Assembly: GCF_008831285.2 (NCBI RefSeq)
Contig: NC_045151.1
Location: forward strand, 4,523,544-4,587,543
DNA from: Nymphaea colorata
Taxonomy: Eukaryota; Streptophyta; Magnoliopsida; Nymphaeales; Nymphaeaceae
Direction: 5' to 3'
DNA: 64,000 nucleotides
In this document: positions 58,415 to 64,000 of the stretch, piece after piece
How the letters are laid out: the number at the start of each line of letters is the position of its first letter
How positions within the stretch are numbered: the stretch's first letter is position 1
Translations under genes and position numbers: made by a program
The notes under the pieces: generated by a model
The model's input: only the letters and a program-made list of their open reading frames with translations
The model's database searches: none
What the model was told of the DNA's origin: nothing

Positions 58415-58694
58415 TGAATGAGGTACATGGCCATTATGCTTCACTTGGTTTAGACTTCAGGAAGACAGTTAGTGAGGATTACCCAAGCCTCCATGAGACA
58501 GGTAGATACAATGTAACAACATAACAATAATAGCGGGTCTTTCTCAGCCCACTAGTGGCTTATTGCTAATGTTGTTACATTGTGTATAATTGCCTGTGTC
58601 ATGGAGACTTTGGTGCAGCTGACTAACCGTTTTCCCAAAGTCCAAGCCATGTGAAACACTAAAGCTATGCAAGTTATACCTCATTCATTTTGTG
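58415..58694. mobile_element. Foldback FB-A, copy 13 (centre deleted)
   Basis: Only the outer parts of both arms remain: 'agacagttagtgaggattac' and 'gcagctgactaaccgttttc', joined near 58,545 at 'ctcagcccactagtgg'. The inner arms and centre are gone. Confidence 0.72.
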
Positions 58695-58760
58695 TATCCT
58701 TTATCATGTCTGTCTCTCCCTTTACCTTCTACTAAATCACCTTTTGAGAAAGAAAATGCA

Positions 58761-58762
<2 letters not shown>

Positions 58763-58799
<37 letters not shown>
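58763..58799. repeat. AT microsatellite after FB-A copy 13
   Basis: TA run at the conserved junction. Confidence 0.93.
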
Positions 58800-58802
<3 letters not shown>

Positions 58803-59300
58803 ACAAATTGCATATATATATATATGCATTGTTGATGATTTATTGTGTGTTATTTTTTTGGCCTCCACATACAATAGTGAATAAAATGAAAACACCATGA
58901 CACGAGCAGATATAGAAACGTTGAGGAGAAAAATGGCAGCTCATTTATAGGAATACTTAGAAAGTTATGAGCTCAAATGAAAATTGTAAAAAGTAAAGTG
59001 GATAAATGGATGATGCGCTGCATGGGTTCCCACGTGGTGCTCAACAATATCCACTCTCAAGAATGAGCCATGGCATGGGCACTGGCACTGAACGTCATAA
59101 AAATATCAGGAATCCTTTTTTTCCTCATTTTTTACTTTATTCATCTAGTTGCTCATTTTGCAAAAATATTTGTGAGTGGAAGATCCTGACATGAGTTCTA
59201 GTGGACCAACTATGACAAATCCATTCCCTACTTGAGAAAGAACTGCATAAAGTAGCCGCGGTACCCAGCCAATGGTAAACAACACAAACAAGCTTTATAT
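58800..59300. repeat. Module N, copy in S3
   Basis: Matches 14,340-14,780. Carries 'gatgcgctgcatgggttcc', 'agccatggcatgggcac' and 'cagccaatggtaaacaacac'. Non-coding. Confidence 0.6.
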
Positions 59301-60050
59301 TTTATCTCTTTTTTTTGAATTTTTGAAGAGTTGCAACATGAGTGTTACCAAGTTGTATTAATTTTTAGGATAGAATCAGGAAACACTACCTTTAGTGCTT
59401 TGTCAAACTACCATAACCTTTTAAATAGATTCATGGAATACTAAACTAATTTTATGATACTGAACACTCTTTATGGTGATCTTTTTTACAATTTTACCAT
59501 TGCACTTTGTTCTAAAGGTGAAAGTGTCTTAAGGAGCACTTTGGTCTTTTAGGACATTCAAACATTCTCTTTCTGTTATGTTCAATATACTTTACTTAAA
59601 AATTGGTTTTTCAATGAGGTGTAGCATGATCGGTGGGGAGTCATGGTCCCACCAAGGCCAACGTATGACTGAAAATTATTCAGCACTAGAATAGAATAAG
59701 GTCATGGGGTTGCGAAAAAGGGTGTGTAGGAATCGCTATGGTAAGGTGATATTAAGACACAGGTCTATGTATTATAAAACATAAGTTTCTTCGTATCTAA
59801 CACTATTTAAGTATTTAATAGTTCCGAATCACATAATGATAAGAAGATACATGCCTTTCTATGGCATGCTATGATTGACATACAACAACCTTAATTTGCC
59901 AGCCCTAAAACCATGTTTACATTTTCTAGAAAGGGCACATGCAAAACATGAAATGCTCCTTTCTTGGCAGGAAACTAAATAAGCCTTAAAGAGGACATTT
60001 GATAACAAAAACACTCTATGGAATGTCATAAAACAAAATTGACATGATAT
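59300..60050. repeat. Module G, copy in S3
   Basis: Matches 14,800-15,500 almost throughout, including 'ggggagtcatggtccca' near 59,636. No frame of note. Confidence 0.6.
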
Positions 60051-60081
60051 ATATATGTAAATATATATATATGTAAACTAA

Positions 60082-60643
60082 GCCATGATTCTAGTATTAA
60101 TATGTCAAAAATGACAGTTGATTTGAGCCATCTGATCTTTAGATCGAAAGCCTCAGATGTTCGCTTCTTTGTTTTTTAAATAATTTTAAACATCTTCTCT
60201 ATCCTTTCACAATTTTCTCAATCCCTTCCTCCATACCTCATCCACAAGCGTCGGTGGCTGCTTCTCTCTCCACCCGAAATCCGCCGGAGGTTCTCTTTTG
60301 TGTTAACAAAAGATGGGTGAATTATTCCACCCATCTCTGCTGCCACCACCCAATGGCCTGGGAATCGGTGGAGTCTTGGTGGGCCCACTAGTGAGGTGCT
60401 AGGTGGTGGCAGCGGAGATGTGTGGAATATTCCATCCATCTTCTTCCTCCCTCCCCCCCAGATGTATTAAACCATGGATGCCACTTAAGACAGCTGGGAG
60501 GGAGGAAGAGAGAAGGAGGTAGAAAGGCACCAGGATGAGAGAAAATGTTAAAAAAATTAATAAAAAAAAAAGCTAGCATCTGAGCCAAAAGATCAGATGG
60601 CTCAGATCAACTGTCATGTTGACAAATAAATACCAGTCATGGT
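60082..60643. mobile_element. Foldback FB-B, copy d (longest arms)
   Basis: The left outer arm is the most complete: 'gccatgattctagtattaat', 'tgtcaaaaatgacagttgat', 'gagccatctgatctttagat' and 'cctcagatg'. The right end mirrors it with 'agctagcatctgagcc', 'gatcagatggctcagatcaa' and 'ccagtcatggtt'. The core has 'aagatgggtgaattattcca' against 'tggaatattccatccatctt', and 'catctctgctgccaccacc' against 'ggtggtggcagcggagatg'. Two reverse-strand frames of 66-73 residues come from this core and are rejected. Confidence 0.8.
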
Positions 60644-60667
60644 TCAAATTCTCTCTCTCCCTCTGTT

Positions 60668-60683
<16 letters not shown>

Positions 60684-60708
<25 letters not shown>

Positions 60709-60709
60709 T
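60684..60709. repeat. CT then AT microsatellite after FB-B
   Basis: A CT run (about 60,667-60,684) followed by an AT run, at the same junction as 15,966, 22,705 and 29,119. Confidence 0.92.
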
Positions 60710-61720
60710 ATGCAAAAGAATCATCTTTCTTAAAAACATGTTACTGGAAACCTCAGTTTATCTAATTGAATGCTCCATTGAAGGGTAAATAACATGGATC
60801 ATCATTTACATAAATGAGAATTCATTTAAAGCGGACTTCCTGGCTTAAAATTTATTCCGTTACCACAATTTTTTTTTTCTTTTGGCATGTTGGAATGGGG
60901 CACACAAAATATTGCATAAAACATCACTTCTCAAAACATGTATATCAATTTTGGTTCTTGTCTTATCCCTGTCATAATGCAAAGACAACATTGATGGTAT
61001 CTCTATACATACCAATTAGATAATATTTGCAATACATCATCTCCAAAGAGCGTTTACATAATAATGAGATAACATATGTTTGATGCAACAACTCCCACAA
61101 ACATGATTTTTAAAATTTAAGGGCATTAGTTATAGGATATTCTCTTAAAAATAAATCTAATGCCAATCTGAATCCGGTTACATATTTATGTATGTCTGAA
61201 TCCAAATTTGAGCCAGACTTTATGTCAATTCTTTAATCAGAAGTCGATTCTGTCTCCTTATCCTATATTAAGTTTTTTCATATCTGATTTTCTCAGAAGC
61301 TTCAATGCGATTATCCAATCCAAATGGGACATGCACTGACATCCTTACAGAGAATGAACCATGAAGATAGGTATAAAAATAACCGAACACATCAAAACTC
61401 TTGAGATAGTTTCGCTCTCATTTTAAATTCCTCAATCCGTCTGCAATAAAATAGAAGTGCTAAAATGGTTCCCAAAAGCAATATGGCCTCACAAAAAACA
61501 AAGTTCTAGCGACCCATCACTCTTGTCCAACACATAGTATGTAACTTACTACTGATTGAACTTTGAAGCTGTTTGGTAAATCAATCCAGTGAAGTAATTC
61601 ATATCTCACGATTATGGAATTTGATATCAAGTTTCATGATTAACACTCAATCTCAGTACTGATCTAGTTTTTGAAATACATGATTTGAGTCTAGGTCCGA
61701 ATGTGAATACAAGGAGTACC
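60710..61720. repeat. Module Z, copy in S3
   Basis: Full Z order, close to 16,002-17,020. 'ttctagcgacccatcactct' near 61,504 is the same sequence that served as copia target elsewhere. The 69-residue frame at 60,814 has a counterpart at 16,081, but both are low-complexity and not conserved in the other copies. Confidence 0.6.
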
Positions 61721-62160
61721 TAAAAATGGATTTAAGTAGTTGAAAATGTAATGCATATGATATATATTCAAGATATTCAATAGCTTCTTTCTTGCATTAA
61801 CTGAAATCCTAACTTTTCGTCTTGAAAGAAGCATGTATGGAGCCATGATACACTTAACTACAGTGTTGATTGAATATGAGGACTATGAAACTGATTTATT
61901 GGCCGATTGGTCAATTAGTTTGAAGTTCACAAGGTTCGACATTAGTTTTTTTGCCTTTGGCAATATAAATAATAATAATAATAATCAATCTAGCACTTCA
62001 CAAGGTATGGCATGATTTTTTTTCTTGAAAATATAAATCATAAATTATTCACCATTTTGAAAAATTTATTTTCTAAGTAACACCTTGCAAAACATTTATT
62101 GAAATTAATTAAATGTCTCATGATCAAAGCACGTAATCTCTCACTCTCTCTCTCTCTCCA

Positions 62161-62201
<41 letters not shown>
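61720..62201. repeat. Module M and AT microsatellite
   Basis: M order ending in a CT run and an AT tract (62,159-62,201) with one GT interruption. A short AAT run lies near 61,969-61,984. Confidence 0.6.
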
Positions 62202-62960
62202 GTTATTCATTGGCACACATATTAATATTAAAATCTAAAATTTTCACTGTTATTATCAAATACATTGTGACACAAGCTTTTTATTTTTGTGTATAGCTTC
62301 CAAGTTTGAATAATTTTCTGCACTAGTGCTAGAACTATATCACCCATTGTATAATTCTATGACATCTAGTTTAAAGCAATGTTGGATGTGAGGGGTCTTT
62401 TTGCCAACTCTATTATCCCAATTAAATCACAAGCATAAGTTAGGAAAACATAGATATGAATACACAAAGTTTGGAATCTACAATTGCTAGTTGTAAATGA
62501 TAAGTGGCCTCTGATGTCAACAATAATATTGCAACCAAAAGTTGTCATTTTTGTCATGATAAATACATTGAAAATGTCAACAACAGTATTGAAACCTAAA
62601 ATTGCCATTCTTGTTTTTGATACTTCAAAACCTGAGTTTTTTTACCTATGCATATAATGCTCATACATAGATACCCAAGTTTTTTACTTATGCATATAAT
62701 GCTCATACATAGAAACCCAAGTTTTTTTACTTATGCATATAATGTTGATACATTGAAACCTGAGTTTTTTTACTTGTGCGTATAATGTTGCATGAAATGT
62801 TATTTTACATTATATTTCCTACGCACGTATACTCTTTCTATAAATTTGATTGAAGGACAAATCCAAGTATTGTACTGAGCTAGCCAAGGTTTTGCTAAGG
62901 GTGGTCTCAAGTTTTAATCACTGTTTTGCGAATGTACGGTAGTAGGGAGTATCTCCAGTC
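62202..62960. repeat. Module X, copy 13, with extra tandem units
   Basis: Full X order. From about 62,632 to 62,790 a unit of about 46 bp ('gtttttttacttatgcatat..atacatagaaaccc') occurs four times head to tail, where other copies have one. Copy 4 has three near 17,812-17,935. The reverse-strand frame near 62,366 is repeat sequence. Confidence 0.65.
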
Positions 62961-63046
62961 TCGAAAACACATTTAGTAAAACTATGCTCTTTATCAACTC
63001 CAAAACCATTTATTTTAAATTTTTCAACTTCATAAAGTTCTTTAAT

Positions 63047-63608
63047 ATGTGAATGAGGTAAGTGGCCTCTATTCTTCACTTGGTTTGGGCTTCGGGAAGA
63101 GAGTTAGTTAGGATTACCCAAGCCTCCATGAGACAGGTAGGCCTTAGCAATAACACACTGGTGGGTCTTTCTGAGTCCATTGAGAAGCTAAAAATGAAAA
63201 ATAAAGCATCAATTCAGAAGGCATGTAAATTAATTGTATTCCACTGTCTGCATTTTTCTGTAAGCAAAAGTACTGATTGTTACTTGGGATCTTGTGGCTG
63301 AAATAGCTGAAACACATTGTTTAATCGCTATTAGAACCATGGAACTAGTTCTTGCAGTGGCGATGAACAAATCAGTACTTTGCTTGCAATTAAAGTAGAA
63401 CTATAAAAGCCTTCTGAATTCTTGCTTCCTTTCCCAATTTCAGCTTCTCAATGGATTAACAAAGAACCACCACTGTCTTATTGTGAATATTCTTACATTG
63501 TCTATAATTGCATGTCTCATGGAGTCCTGGGTGCAGTTGACTAACCGTCTTCCAGAACTCCAACCAAGTGAAGCACAAAAGCCTTGTTATATCTCATTTA
63601 TTTTGCAT
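63047..63608. mobile_element. Foldback FB-A, copy 14 (full length)
   Basis: Left arm 'gaatgaggtaagtggcc' through 'aattcagaaggcatg'; right arm 'gccttctgaattcttgcttc' through 'gcagttgactaaccgtcttc'. The centre also pairs ('aagcaaaagtactgatt' against 'aatcagtactttgct'). One of the best copies for folding. Confidence 0.8.
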
Positions 63609-63672
63609 TTAACCTTATCATGTCTCTTTATCTTTACATTCCACTAAGGAAACTTTTTGAAAAGAAAAAGCA

Positions 63673-63717
<45 letters not shown>
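63673..63717. repeat. AT microsatellite after FB-A copy 14
   Basis: TA run of about 22 units at the conserved junction. Confidence 0.95.
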
Positions 63718-63719
<2 letters not shown>

Positions 63720-64000
63720 CAAATGGCTAAAAATTGGAAACTTGTCATTAAAAGACAATCACAGTTAATAGAATCGGTGATGATTTATGGTGTCTTTTTT
63801 TTACTTCCTCGATGTTTGTGGATATACAAAAGCTTAGGAGAAAAATCAAGGTTTATTTATAGGAATGTATCCGAAATTAGGATGGTCAGATGAAATTTCT
63901 AAAAATTAAGGAGGATAAACGGATTATGCCAAGAGGGGATGATGTGGTGCATGGGCCCCCAAGTGGTGCTCAATGATGTCCACTCCCAAGAACCCGACCC
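63720..64000. repeat. Module N at the right edge
   Basis: Matches 43,970-44,245 ('tatgccaagaggggatgatg', 'ggtgctcaatgatgtccac'). Cut by the end of the window. Confidence 0.6.

Noticed and set aside
1-64000. CRISPR array, rRNA, organellar DNA or bacterial operon
   Set aside because: No regularly spaced short repeats with unique spacers, no rRNA motifs and no dense coding; the direct repeats found are microsatellites, minisatellites or long modules.

Overview
The window is AT-rich nuclear DNA of a seed plant, and I find no intact protein-coding gene in it. Three things point to a plant. There are three decayed copies of a TIR exon of the kind that opens TIR-NBS-LRR immune receptors. There is a Ty1/copia retrotransposon with a primer-binding site matching initiator tRNA-Met. 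There are LINE fragments of plant type. TIR-NBS-LRR genes suggest a dicot or early-diverging angiosperm rather than a grass; I cannot name the species.

Nearly the whole window is built from a small set of repeat modules that recur in the same order, with long AT microsatellites at the same junctions. The module names used here are my own labels: P (head of the superunit), M (about 430 bp, ends in an AT tract), X (about 600 bp), FB-A (long-arm foldback), N, R, G, FB-B (GC-richer foldback), Z, and L (leader of the LINE fragment). The fullest order is P - M - X - FB-A - N - R - G - TIR exon - M - FB-A - L - LINE - X - FB-A - N - G - FB-B - Z - M - X. I read the window as about two and three-quarter copies of a superunit. 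S1 spans about 1-26,440, S2 about 26,440-43,970, and S3 runs from about 43,970 past the right edge. The last bases match the sequence near 44,245, just before the P module of S3.

S1 holds TIR copy 1 (about 7.6 kb) and LINE fragment A (11.2 kb), then several rounds of X, FB-A, FB-B, Z and M. S2 holds TIR copy 2 (about 36.0 kb) and LINE fragment B (39.6 kb). S3 holds a badly broken TIR copy 3 (48.7 kb) and LINE fragment C (52.3 kb), interrupted just beyond its end by a decayed 4.9-kb copia element (52,687-57,606). That element is flanked by a 5-bp target duplication, and the matching unoccupied site survives in S2 near 40,005.

The genes do not work together as a pathway, because all coding traces are dead. 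The TIR exons are frameshifted or carry stops, and no NB-ARC or LRR follows any of them. The copia element has stops, frameshifts and lost catalytic residues. The notable content is structural: 14 copies of a foldback with arms of about 200 bp, four copies of a second foldback, a fresh-looking near-perfect palindrome next to TIR copy 1, and breakpoints between paralogous superunits that can be read directly. Module limits are read by eye and are good to a few tens of bases unless stated otherwise.
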